Positions 45,985 to 57,900 of a DNA stretch of 64,000 nucleotides are shown here, piece by piece (within the stretch, counting starts at the first letter, position 1; each line of letters starts with the position of its first letter). Under the pieces are notes generated by a model. The model worked only from the letters and a program-made list of their open reading frames with translations, was not told where the DNA came from and made no database searches. The position numbers were made by a program, and so were the translations under genes. Source of the stretch: Hygrocybe punicea (lineage: Eukaryota; Basidiomycota; Agaricomycetes; Agaricales; Hygrophoraceae). The DNA is taken from NCBI GenBank assembly GCA_963556145.1, contig OY744468.1:5456001-5520000 (forward strand). The letters are read 5' to 3'.

Positions 45985-46474
45985 TTATGAACCCTGTCGA
46001 CAAGCAATGCACCTCGGTGCAAGATCCCCCCTCCCACAGCTGCTATGCGGATCTGAATACAATTCTTGACCATGATCTGTCAGGGTATCGGCCCCTGGAC
46101 ATCACCCATGTAAGCGTCTGGTGCTTCGAGTATAAAAAAATCAATATATTTCTTTTTCTCAGTACATCATGCGAGCCATTCCCTGTCAACGATCACCAGA
46201 ATTCATGCAGAACCTTATCCAGTATACCCAAATCACACGCGATGTGCGACTGTATGAGGCGATGCTGCTGCAGAAGATGTCATAGGGTTAAACCGCAGCT
46301 ATCCTCGCTCCACCCCAGCTACTACTAAGCTCTTTACTGGAGGGAAAGATGTATTGGGCGAGTTGCTCCGCAACGCAGAATGTCACCATCAACCCGAGCC
46401 CGGAGGTGAGGACTCTGAATCTGGAAGTGAGGACTCCGAAGGCTCCGGGCCTGGCGCCGTCTCAGAAGATTGAT
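45985..46474 (+). pseudogene. possible spliced gene remnant with acidic tail
   Basis: A frame ending ...GYRPLDITH meets a GTAAGC donor near 46110 and an acceptor near 46162, then continues YIMRAIPC and EFMQNLIQYTQITRDVRLYEAMLL to a TAG near 46282. In another frame the sequence goes on through KDVLGELLRNAE to a glutamate/serine-rich end and TGA near 46472. The frame change suggests damage or a missed intron. I do not recognise it. Confidence 0.3.
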
Positions 46475-47230
46475 AGTCCCATTGTGCCAGGTGAGGACTC
46501 GATATTGGAACTAGAAATTTGGACATACAGTCTTCCTCTGGATCACCAAGGGCCTCCATGGTAGTGAAGCTGCTCCTGGCACGAGAAGAATGTGTTGAAC
46601 CACAGTTGAATCCGAGTCCGAGTGAGTCGGAGTCGTCGAGCCTGTGACTGATGTCATGGTCACAGTTAGGTTGTTGAGTACATAGATAATAATTAAAAAA
46701 TTCAAGCTAATGTCATACACCTTATAGTCTAGCCGTTTAGAATGTGTTATGATTACTTTCTCTATTGTTCGGAGTGCGAGTTCGATTCTTGGCATTTGCA
46801 AAATGCTTGTTACCATTTTTATCATTTTTATGTAATAAGTATTCGGTTCAGTTTATCAAACCCTGGACCAAGGTTTGGAAACCCATATATGGAAATATTA
46901 CATAACAAAATATTTTAAAACCGGCCCTAAACTTTTGCTTTCCAAAACGCTTCCGCCTTTGTTGTTTTTTTCTTTTCTTTTCCTCCTACTATGACCTGTC
47001 CACCCGTCTCTCATCCCATTCTCTTTGGTTAATGATGGTATCAAATATTAATGTAAAGTAGGATAGATTACTAACTAACTAGTAGAATGTCGTTTAAAAT
47101 CACACAACTTAGAGAGAAAAAGCTGCGTTCCAGCCATTCCAGCCTCAGTCAGGCAACTTGAAGTTCAGTGGTGTAGTGGCATCACGAACTTCCACAGGCA
47201 ACAACCGACCGTACTGAGCAGAGAGTTATC
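46475..47230. other. no gene recognised
   Basis: This is intergenic-like, AT-rich sequence. Box A- and box B-like motifs near 46725 and 46778 are discussed among the rejected items. Confidence 0.4.
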
Positions 47231-49705
47231 ATGCCGTCGAAGCGGATGAAACCGAACGTAACTTGAAGTCATCATATTTTGTTATACTGACCTAACTTTC
47301 GCATTTCACTGGCAGGTGTTGCAATTGCTTAGCATTGAAGCTGCCGAGAATGGTGATAACGAAGATGATTTAGTCAGCAGTGACGATGATTTTGGTATGT
47401 CGTATATACCACAAAATTCCATCATATTGAGCACCACGGTCTGGATCAGGCAGATTCATCCAGAGTAACAATGATAACAGTGACCTTGAAGGTGATGAGT
47501 TGGACGACCCTGACAAACTGTCGCACTTTCCTCCCTTATTTTGACTAGCCGATAAGGACAGGTGGGCTGAACTTACCCAAAACATTTTGGAACAGCGTCG
47601 ACTCCAACTTGAACGAACTCCACCTTCCGTACAAGGCGACTCCTTCACATGATATTTCATGGCAGCAGCCATCACTGACCCTCCTGTTTTCCGTGTTGCT
47701 GTCAAGGTATGCTTGGATATTACTAGTGGGCCAATTCTAACAGGTTGTTCTTACAGCCTAACCTTACGCATTATGTGGTGTTCGAGATCATGCTGAAGGC
47801 ATCGACACAGCCTCTTCCAATCCTTTCCGCTTTTGCTTGTGATTCCTTGCACAGTGAAGTCTTCGTAGAAGCATCGAGTGAAAGGGATATTCAGCATGCT
47901 CTTCGCGGTATACATGGCATTTATCTCTTTCGTGGCATCCACATAGTTCCCCTCGAGGAGAGGATTCGTATACTTACACTTTGGGACTTAGATGATCCCG
48001 TTATTCCAGGCAGCTGGGTTCGGCCAAAGTGGGGCAAATATAAAGAAGACCTTGGCCTCGTTTTGACAGTCAATCATTGTATCCTCAAGGTCGCACTGGT
48101 ACCCCGGATTCCTATGATCCTGCCAGACCCCTCGCTGAAAGGGAAGCGAAAGCAACCACCACAATGTCGCCCTCCCCAACGCCTTTTTAATTTTGCAGAA
48201 ATCGTCGATGTCTATGGATTGGACGCGGTCAAGACAGGCGATGGCAGTAATAGACTCAATGGTGACGTTTATAAAATGGGATGCTCGAGAAAGTCTTCGA
48301 CCTTATGGGCCTGAAAATGCAAGACGTTAATCCGTCGATGGACGAAGTCAAACCATTCCACAGCATTGGTAGTTCGAGTTGGGGGGCGATCCGAAAACTG
48401 ATCACTCAGAATGCTGTCGTTGGATTGTCTACCGGTGACACAGTCCAGATCATATCGGGCAAGCAACAGGGTTTGCATGGAGAGTTGATAAATGTCAGAA
48501 CCGACGTCGTTCGAGTTATATTGAAGACTGGCAGCAGCAGCGGGCAGTCGGTTGATGTTCCTTCTGATATCGTCCAGAAATATTTCGAGAGCGGCGATTA
48601 TGTCAAGGTTAGGGTGGGAACGGAGCGAGGAAGATCGGGATGGGTTATTGCATGCGATCAGGGCATCATCACATTATACGAGCCATTAACTTCAACACAC
48701 GTATGTTTGCAGCATCCTCACTGATGTAGAACTCATTGGCATTCATGGCACCACAGGTTTCAGTATCCTCACGAGATTTGGACATCGCCAAACCCGAACC
48801 CGACTATTCTGATGAAATGCCACTGGCTTCCACTGAGGTCTATGACAAAATTACCCGTGATCCTTCGGTAGGATTGCGTGTATTGATCACCTCCAGCCAG
48901 TATAAAGGTTATCGCGGCCTAATCAAATCTACCCGGAACTCTATCGTCCAAGTTGAGTTGGAGGTGGGGCTTACGGTGATCACGATACAGTCAAGTATGG
49001 TGTTGAATCACAGGTAACATCCTTCATTATTGACCAGATATTCAGGATTGATACGAAATTCGCCAGGACTGGTCGACCTCTTCGACAATTTGTGATCATA
49101 CCTGCCCAAGATGACATTCTCTTGTCCAACGAGCCAGGCATTTCTTCCACCCTCCTTTCTGAGCCACTGTCAGGAGTCAGTCCGGTGTGGGATCCGTCTT
49201 CTCGGACACCCGGAAATGATGATTACGATGACCTTCGAGTTCGGGCTTTGGGTACGATTATTCGGCAGTATGTTGAACTTCATTAACTCGCCCTTTTGTA
49301 GGGCTCCCTGAAGATTGGCTTTTGGACCCAAAGCTTCGCGAAAGAAGGCTAACAATAATAATCTCAGGGTCGACCGGCCTCTTGGGTTGGCATTTCGGTC
49401 AATATGAACATCGGATGGGAGTCCTCGGCGACACCACACTTGACTGGGGATCATCAGAGGCGATCTGCAAGCTGAAGGATCGTTCCCAAATGAAGCTCAA
49501 GGTACCTATTAAGTATATCAAGCCGTTACATCCAACAGGAGTGGGAGAACAGGTTGTAGTAATTCGTGGTGAAAACATTGGTATGGATACCATTGTACAT
49601 TCAACGGCGGAGGGTAGCCGGTGGGAACTCGTGGCGTTGCATGACCATATGAAAGTTGTCGGCTCAGAGTTCAAAGAACGATTATGTTTGTTAGTGATTC
49701 GTTAA
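47231..49705 (+). pseudogene. SPT5-like gene (NGN and KOW domains), damaged
   Basis: The frame starts at an ATG at 47231 and passes a first acidic region (SDLEGDELDDPDK). Around 47757-47970 is an NGN-like domain (SAFACDSLHSEVFVEA, RDIQHALRGIHGIYL). KOW-like motifs follow: PGSWVRPKWGKYKEDLG (about 48010), STGDTVQIISGKQQG (about 48430), ESGDYVKVRVGTERG (about 48590) and GVGEQVVVIRGEN (about 49540). This order is that of Spt5, the RNA polymerase II elongation factor partnered with Spt4. Defects: a TGA in the N-terminal acidic/linker part near 47650, and a one-base shift near 48272 between two well-matching frames. Several short introns are plausible (47707-47756, 48702-48757, 49015-49050, 49252-49301). 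It is probably a decayed paralogue rather than the essential gene. Confidence 0.55.
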
Positions 49706-50770
49706 GTTACTATAATTACGACACAGACCAGTTTAATATGACTGTAGCTCGTGGTTAACCGTGGCTAAACCAATTCAAATTATTCAAATTAAGGAAATCG
49801 CAACAGCTGGCGATTCTGTATGGTCTGTCTTTCTCAATGTTCTGCAACTCACGATCTGACTTCGAGACATCTTTCCCAGAATCATCTGCGCACGTGAACC
49901 CAGACGTTATGTCAGTAGTGTTCATCAACATACCCAACTACCGTACTTGTACACACTCGCCAGTTGTAGAGTCAAACCGCCCATTGTCCGGTTCTCATGG
50001 ATGCCCAAAGTCATTGATATGGTCACGGCATCCCCTCGTTTACGCCGCCATTCGCCTTCCTCCTATAGTGTTCACTCGGCCCGTACCCCTGCAGTGTTTA
50101 CTCACTCCTGCTCTAGCAGCCCGGGCTGTCGAGGTGCTGATCGGTTCCCTACTCCATCAGGAAAAACACTTTGGCTCTCACATTATCCTGGGAATATTCC
50201 ATTTTCCCAGGGTGTCAGAGACCGCCACAGAGTGGCACAGAGTGTCACAGGGTGTTGGAAACAACCTCAGAGTCACAGAAACTTGTGACCATATTATTAC
50301 TACCAAATAGTTTTGTATGAATACATATTCTGCCAGTTGTTCATCAAGAAAGTCCCACATTCATCTCAAACATTATCAGTGGTCCATGTGATATCGGCAG
50401 ACCTTCTGAACAGAGGCATTAACATGCAACTCTGCCTAATGCTTGTTAAAGGAATAATAGAACCTGAACGTTGACCATCCGCACGGTACAGAGGCTTGAG
50501 AGTGTACATGTTGTGATAGGGTTCTGCTGTTGGTTTCAGTCCAGTGTACCATTCAACATATGTCAAAGGGCTAGTAGGCCAGATTGCCGGTGACGGTCCC
50601 AGGCCACGCTCCAGCGATGATGGCAACGTGAAAATCACCCTCACATGTCCGATTCGGGTTCCTGACGTAAGAAATGTCAACATGAGACTGCAAGCTTACC
50701 AGGAAGCTTACCTTCAAGACCGGTGGATTCTGCAATGTCAGTGTGCAGAACTATGATATTGTCAAAGCAG
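49706..50770. other. no gene recognised
   Basis: Overlapping frames on both strands between 49837 and 50310 look like shadows. A short CACAGAGTG-type repeat occurs near 50210-50280. The interval ends where homology to the gypsy pol begins abruptly. Confidence 0.45.
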
Positions 50771-52494
50771 CTGGAACAGTTCGCATTTGGATAGAAAATT
50801 ATTCTGCACTAGCCAAGCCACTAGCAGAGTTATTCCATAAAGGATCAGAGTTTATATGGGATGAAAGAAGACAAGCAGCTTTCCAGGCATTGAAAGAAAA
50901 GGTTTCTTCAGCACCTGCACTCTGCTCTATTGATTATACATCAGATAGACCCACATATTTATCAGTAGACAGTAGCCATATTGCTGCAGGTTTTATTTTA
51001 TCACAAGAAGATGAAAATGGAAATCGTCGCCCTGCTAGATATGGTTCAATACCAATGAGTGAAAGAGAATCCAGATATTCACAGCCAAAACTGGAGTTAT
51101 ATGGACTATACCACGCATTACACCACTGGAGACTGTATTTAATAGGAATAAAGAATCTTCATATAGAGGTAGATGCCAAGTTTATAAAAGGCATGCTCAA
51201 TGAACCGGATTTACAGCCTAATGCGGCCATAAACAGATGGATTCAAGGAATTTTATTATTTGACTTCAAGCTTATTCATGTACCTGCAACCCAGTTTAGG
51301 GGACCAGATGCACTTTCTCGCAGAGAGCTTGCAGATAATGAAGAAATTGAAGAGCATGATGATTCATGGCTAGATGATATTGCCTTGCTTGTTCATGTTC
51401 CTGATCCACATGAAATAAGAAAATTTAGCTTCACTGTCCCTACCAAATTGCCATACAAGGCTACCACACTCCCTTCAAATAATGAAATTAAATTACAACA
51501 GGACAAGATACTCATTCAAGTAAAACATTTTTTATCCACATTGGAAATGCCTTCAACAGATACCTTGCAGACAAGAAGAAGATTTCTGAAGAAAACTGGA
51601 CAATTTTATTTAAAAGATAATAAACTGTTTAGAAGAAATGGCCAGAAAATGCCTTCATTAGTAATTATGAATGCAAAGAAAAGAATTGCTATTCTCACTC
51701 AAGCTCATGAAAACCTAGGTCATAAAGGAGAACAAGCTGTGTTTGACTTAGTCAAACTTCGATTTTTTTGGCCCCATCTCAGAGCAGATGTCCATTACCA
51801 CATTTCCTCATGTCATCAGTGTCAAATTGGGAGCTTGAAGAAAATCGAAATTTCCCCTACAATTTCTACCCCTACAGCAATTTTTCAAAAGGTATACATT
51901 GATGTAATGTTTATGCCACCTTCAGGAGGCTACCATTTCATTGTAGCAGCACATGATGATTTATCAGGAGCAACTGAAGTAAAAGCTCTAAGATCAAACA
52001 ATTCACACAACTTAGCAAAATTTTTCTGGAAACAGATCTATTGTCGCTATGGTGCCATTGAACATGTAGTTACTGATAATGGAGGAGAAGTCAAAGGAGC
52101 ATTTGAGTCTCTGCTTAGAAGACTAGGAATTCCTCAAGTTCGCATATCACCCTACAATAAGCATGCAAATGGTGTAGTAGAAAGAGGACATTTTACTCTA
52201 CGTGAAGCTATAGTCAAGTCTTGTGAAAAAGATAAGACTGGAAAAATCAAGAATTGGCACAAGCATGTAGAGTTAGCATCATTTGCAGACCGAATTACAG
52301 TCAGCAGTGTTACTGGATACTCACCTTATTATCTACTCCATGGCACCCATCCTATACTTCCCTTTGACCTAACAGAAGCCACATTTATGGTTGAAGGTTT
52401 TTGCTCAGGACTTTCTACATCAGATTTGTTAGCACTCCGCATACGTCAGCTTGGAAGCAAAAATGTGATTATCAGCCAGGAGAACTCGTTCTAG
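50771..52494 (+). pseudogene. gypsy pol fragment: late RT, RNase H, integrase
   Basis: The 5' half of RT, including the YxDD region, is missing. RNase H (SVDSSHIAAG), the HHCC finger and the integrase core (VTDNGGEVKG, GVVERGHF) remain open. The frame ends at 52494, and the sense continues in the overlapping frame at 52401, exactly as in the other copy. Confidence 0.85.
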
Positions 52495-53153
52495 TATATA
52501 ATAGTCGTTTGGAGATGACTATAGGAAAATTCAAGACAGACCCTTGTTACCTTGGCCCATATGAAGTTGTCAGACAAACAAGAAGAGGAACTTATGTTTT
52601 AAAAGAATTAGATGGTGCTGTGCATGCTGAGCATTATGCAGCATTTCGGATTTTACCATACATTTATCGAACTGACCCTATCCTTTATGAAATAGCAGAC
52701 CAGGAAGATGAAGCTGCTGAAGTAGAGGATTGCTCAGTAAATCAGTTAATATCTCTTAGATCAGGAGACATCACAGATATTATTCTTGCCATCAAGCCAG
52801 AATTTGCTGCACACATTGCATCACACACAAAGAATTTTGAATTTAGAAAATATCAAGTTCCAGCCACTGTCTGTCACATGTGGCTTTATGAAACAATGCC
52901 AATCAGTTCCATTACAGGTGTCATTACAGTTGGTTCAGTAAAAGTACCAGGAGAAGTCAATGACCCCTCAGGTCTTGGCAATGAAGACTTTGATGCAGGT
53001 TTAAAGTTGTCAAAATATGGTTATCCTATATATCATCTTCATCAGTTACAAGTACCACTATCCGCAGATCTACTTCAGAAGAGCATCCACAGGCCACCGC
53101 TCGTGAGTCAATTAATTTACATTATACTATTATTCCTCACCGCTATTGTATAG
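52401..53153 (+). CDS. integrase C-terminus plus ASCH-like domain, second copy
   Basis: This is the same 250-codon frame as 27749-26997 (minus), with the ASCH-like part at about 52779-53060 and K-x2-E-x-R intact. A GTGAGT follows the HRPPL codons, so the last 20 hydrophobic residues could be read-through into an intron or simply the end of the ORF. Confidence 0.65.
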   Translation: MLRTFYIRFVSTPHTSAWKQKCDYQPGELVLVYNSRLEMTIGKFKTDPCYLGPYEVVRQTRRGTYVLKELDGAVHAEHYAAFRILPYIYRTDPILYEIADQEDEAAEVEDCSVNQLISLRSGDITDIILAIKPEFAAHIASHTKNFEFRKYQVPATVCHMWLYETMPISSITGVITVGSVKVPGEVNDPSGLGNEDFDAGLKLSKYGYPIYHLHQLQVPLSADLLQKSIHRPPLVSQLIYIILLFLTAIV

Positions 53154-53216
53154 CCCCACACTCATTCATTCAAGATTTTCCTTTTTCTGCATTGATTCCA
53201 ATATTCTAACACCTTT

Positions 53217-53772
53217 TGTCACATCCCATGCAGCTCCGCCAGATTCCGACGAACTCCGCTCCGGACTTTTCCGCCAACTTATCTTATCTTATCTTATCTT
53301 ATCTTCTCGCGTACGTTATTGTTCTTCTCTTGTTAATTACTATTCTTCCCCATCTCCGTTTACTCCAACCTCCTTTTCTCTTCCTCCCCTTTGTTTACTT
53401 GTCACCGTACATAGCAACCTTTTATCCCTTTTATTTTCTTCCGAACTCCGATCCTCTTTCCGGAGTTCATATTGTCTTCACGTCTCCAAGGACATGACAA
53501 TTAGTTTACCAAGTATATAAACTAGAACTACAATGTCCTGTAACTCCGTTCAGAAAATCAACTTGAGTTCCTTATTTCTTACCCACTCTCAAACTTAAGA
53601 CTTTCCCTTAAGCTCATTAATTATCTTAGTACTTAGTCCGGAACTCCGGACTAACTCCGCTCCGTCCACGTCTTCTCAATATGACTTAAGGAAGTAGTGA
53701 ACCTACTTCAAGAGTTGACGTCTCCGCTCCTCCGAAGAACTCTGATCCTTCCGGAGTTGCACGCCTCTAACA
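53217..53772 (+). repeat. 5' LTR (556 bp) of chromovirus
   Basis: It begins TGTCAC and ends CTCTAACA, with an identical-length partner at 60611-61166. It contains CTTAT pentamer repeats (about 53278-53308). The six differences I can find from the partner are all C-G to T-G or C-A changes. Confidence 0.9.
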
Positions 53773-53818
53773 GTATTTTCTGAACAACTCTTGAGTCGTA
53801 TTCCCTTTACATTTGATC

Positions 53819-54991
53819 ATGTCTTTCCAAGGCTTCTCCCAACGAAGAACCCCCACACGTTATCGACTTACTCGACCGGCAAACTCCTCATCCCAACGCC
53901 CAACGATAACCCCGGTCTCTCTGTTAGAAGAAACGCACACTCCGAGACACAAACCGTTTCCGCACCCAGTCTTCGAAGAGAACAATCCTCTCGGACCGGG
54001 CAATCCTAATCACGATGACACCAACCTTGCTGAGGCCATCGCTCTTCTAGCCACTACTCTCCGAAACAAAGGAGACGACAAGCAACACACCAAAGTCCGA
54101 GAACCGGACACGTTTGACGCCTCCGATCCGACAAAACTCCGCCCTTTCCTGGTTCAGTGTCAACTGAATTTCAATGATCGACCAACCGCTTTCCAAACGG
54201 ACGGCGCCAAAGTCAACTTCGCCCTCTCCTACCTCAAAGGGATCGCACTTGCGTGGTTTGAGCCTTACCTTTTGGAGAACCCGGATATCGATACCTATCC
54301 GCCGGACTTCATGTCCGATTACGGAGATTTCTGCACGGAGTTGCAGAATAATTTCGGACCTCTGGACCCTAAAGGTAGCGCCGAGAGCGAGTTGGAAAAC
54401 CTTGTAATGAAGGATAACCAACGAATTGCGAAGTATATCATCAACTTCAATCGTCTCGCTACGCAGACTGGCTGGGACATCGGTGCCTTACGGCATTCTT
54501 TTTACCGAGGACTTCCGGATCGCCTCAAAGATCAACTTGCCCAATCCGAGAAACCAAAGAACCTCTACGAGCTGAAGGATAAGGCTCAACTCCTTGACGC
54601 CCGGTATTGGGAACGGAAATCGGAGATTTCCCGCGCTTCGGGATCCTCTTCTGCTAAAGCCTCTACTTCCGAGGCCAAGTCTTCGACCGAAAAAGCTTCC
54701 GAGAAGAAGTCCCCTGCCAAAACTACCAACTCCGGTAGTACCTCCTCCACCACTCCGAAAACCCCTCCTGTCTATGCCGATAAGCTAGGCAAGGATGGTA
54801 AACTCAAGCCCGCGGAACGTCAACGCCGCATCGACAATAAACTCTGCATTATATGCGGGGGAGCCGGACACATGGCCAAGGATTGCACCAAGGCCAAGTA
54901 TTCGTCCACTTGCGTTGCCGCCCGCGCTGCCTCCACTTCCTCCGCACCTCCGGTCTCTAGTTCCGATTCTCTAGAGGAGCCGGAAAAATAG
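53819..54991 (+). CDS. chromovirus Gag with CCHC knuckle
   Basis: The first ATG of the frame is at 53819 and gives 390 residues. The capsid-like core has the motifs KLRPFLVQCQLNF, ALSYLKGIALAWFEPYL and YIINFNRLATQTGW typical of retrotransposon Gag. A Ser/Lys-rich linker follows, then a CX2CX4HX4C zinc knuckle (CIICGGAGHMAKDC, 54845-54886). The stop at 54989-54991 lies 31 nt inside the pol frame, which is open from 54961 and shifted by -1. Confidence 0.9.
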   Translation: MSFQGFSQRRTPTRYRLTRPANSSSQRPTITPVSLLEETHTPRHKPFPHPVFEENNPLGPGNPNHDDTNLAEAIALLATTLRNKGDDKQHTKVREPDTFDASDPTKLRPFLVQCQLNFNDRPTAFQTDGAKVNFALSYLKGIALAWFEPYLLENPDIDTYPPDFMSDYGDFCTELQNNFGPLDPKGSAESELENLVMKDNQRIAKYIINFNRLATQTGWDIGALRHSFYRGLPDRLKDQLAQSEKPKNLYELKDKAQLLDARYWERKSEISRASGSSSAKASTSEAKSSTEKASEKKSPAKTTNSGSTSSTTPKTPPVYADKLGKDGKLKPAERQRRIDNKLCIICGGAGHMAKDCTKAKYSSTCVAARAASTSSAPPVSSSDSLEEPEK

Positions 54992-57900
54992 AGAGCAGTC
55001 TGCATACTCCGGCACAGGATGTAGGCTGCGTTGAACCTGACTGTGCGCTACCGGAAGTAAAACTCAACGCGTCCGCTCTTTCTAACGATTCCTTGACGAT
55101 TTCTCTTTATCATTCTTCTATGCTTATCGTTACCCTTGTGGATTGTGGATCGACGCATTGTTTCATTGACCCGGTGTAGAGGGTCGACGTCCCTCTGAGT
55201 CCGTATCATCAATATATCACGAATCCGGACCAACCCGATGCCGCCATTCGACTTGCATTCGAACCCGACGTAACCCAACGCAACCCGACGTGACGTGACG
55301 TGACGTGACCCGACGTGACCGACGTAACCCGACACATGCCGCTTTGTGATGGCCGCTTTTGGGCTAAATCCGGCAGCCTCAAACGCCTCGGAGTTCCAAT
55401 TCCAGGAGATGGATCTCTTCGGACTCAATCCCCGACTTCGGATTTACTTTATTTATGCATCCCCTCGTCCTTTCGGAGATATGTAGGACTTTCTAGATCT
55501 TTTCCTTGCATATTCGTTTTCCCCTCCATTTCCTGTCTTCGTTGCTTTGCAACCCCCCTTTCCACTTCCCCATTCCAGTGTTTCTTTGTAGTTTCTATCG
55601 GCCGAAGTAGACATGTCCGAAAGTAGCTACACACTCATGTACTATAAAAACGGTCCCCGACGACCGTACAAAATAAGATACCCTTAGTCCCCGTTTCCCT
55701 CATAGTCAGAATCGTTTAAATCCCTTCAAATGCTCGTCCACGTAGTTCCTTAGCCTTTTTATAGTTTACTTCGTTGTCTTCCTCGTTGTTCCCGTATATT
55801 TGTTCATCGTTTCCGACCCGACCCGACCCGACCCGCCGTACCCGACATTGTCGGCATCGTCGGGTTCTTTACTATTTGTCCGTTTTCACTCCATTCATCG
55901 CCGGCTTCGTCGTTATTAGTCCAGTTTTACACGGCGGCTTTACTTTTACTAACATTCCCTTCTTTTACTTCTATTCCCGACACTGAATTATCCAGTCACT
56001 TCTACGCTGACACCTTCTGGTTAGGATCTTTATATTATTTCTTTATATAGTTCCGAAGCCACACAGAACCCGCATCTACACCGGAATTTTGTTCCCTTCA
56101 CAATCTTCCTATTTTTCCTACTGCTCCGAAACGCCTCCGCTTGTTTGATGGTTCCTCCAGTGGAATCATCGACAAATGTGTATCTATCTCTGTCCGTTTT
56201 TCTACTGGTGAAATTCTAATCTTAGAATTTTTGGTCACTCCGTTGGATCCGTCTGTTTCCGCAGTTCTTGGATATAGCTGGCTCGCCAAATACAATCCGT
56301 TGATTGACTGGATCGAGCATAGCGTTAAATTCCGTTCTTCTGATTCCGCGCCTCCGTTGTCGACTCCGGTGCCTAGCGAGGCACCACTTCCGGACCCTCC
56401 AGTACGACCTCCGTCCCCTCCGTCCTCTCCGTCTACTCTGCCCGAACCTCCTTCACCATCCGCTTCGAAGCCTGACATCTCCTTTGTCAGCGCTCAAGCC
56501 TTTTTGCGTGGTTGCAAAGTACCCGGCACTCAGGTCTTCCGTATGGAAGTCCGATTACCTGACGCCACCGGTCGCTCTGCAAGCTACAGCCCTCCGGAGT
56601 CCTCCGAACCCTCCGTGGACCTTCACAATATCCCTGAAGAGTATCACGAATTCGCTGACGTCTTTAGCAAGACGAAGGCTTGGAACCTCCCTGAACACCG
56701 TCCTTACGACCTCAAAATTAATTTAGAGGATGGTGCAAAACCTCCTTTTGGCCCGATTTACTCTATTTCACCCTTAGAACTCGAGACCCTTCGGGAATTC
56801 CTTGACAAGAATCTCCGGGCGGGTTTCGTCCGCTCCTCCCGTTCTCCCTGCGGAGCTCCCATTCTTTTCTCTCGGAAGAAAAATGGAAGTCTTCGACTTT
56901 GCGTAGATTTCCGAGGACTCAATCGTATCACGAAGAAGGACCGCTATCCTATCCCTCTTACGGCGGACCTTCTCGACGCTCCCCGGACTGCGCGCATTTA
57001 CACTAAAATCGACCTTAAACACGCCTACCATTTAGTCCGGATTGCCGAAGGTGATGAGTGGAAAACAGCTTTCCGCACTCGCTATGGCTCGTTTGAATGG
57101 TTGGTAATTCCGGAAGGTCTTACTAACGCCCCGGCGGCTTTCCAACACTTCGTCAATGATATTTTTTCCGACCTCCTTGACGTCTCTGTCATTGTTTACC
57201 TTGACGACATCCTTATCTATTCCGATGACCCCGCTGATCATGTAGAGCATGTCCACGAGGTCCTCCGACGACTCCGGAAACACAGCCTCTATGCCAACGC
57301 CGAGAAGTGCTCTTTTGGCGTTGACACGGTGGAATACTTGGGTTACATTCTTTCCCCCCAAGGCCTTTCTATGGATCCTGCCAAGGTCCAAACTATCCAG
57401 GATTGGCCGGAACCCCGGAAGATCAAAGATGTTCAATCCTTCCTTGGATTCGCCAATTTTTACTGGCATTTCATTCCGGACTATTCCTCCATCACTATTC
57501 CACTTACCCGGCTCACTCGTAAAGGGTTACAATGGAATTTCGATGGTAAGTGTCGTTCCGCCTTCAATGACTTGAAATCCGCTTTCATTTCCGCCCCAAT
57601 CCTTTCCCATTGGTCACCCGAGTTTGACACTCTGGTGGAGACTGATGCTTCCGATTACGCCGTTGCTTCCATTCTCTCCGTACGCCATCCTGATGGTGAA
57701 ATTCATCGGGTTGCTTTCCGGTCTTGTACCCTTTCGGACTCGGAGTTGAACTACGATACCCATGACAAGGAACTCCTTGCCATCTTCGACGCCTTCACTG
57801 CCTGGCGGCATTATTTGGAAGGTACTCCTACTCCGGTCGACGTTATCACCGACCACAAGAATTTGGAGTACTTCTCCACCGTCCGCTTGCTTACCCGCCG

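Noticed and set aside
46718..46800. tRNA or SINE head: TAGTCTAGCCG as box A and GAGTTCGATTC as box B
   Set aside because: The boxes are 53 bases apart, the T stem pairs poorly, and I could not form an acceptor stem. At best it is a decayed tRNA-like relic.
49837..50310. 157-codon plus-strand frame
   Set aside because: It overlaps other frames on both strands, has no recognisable domain, and includes a simple CACAGAG repeat.
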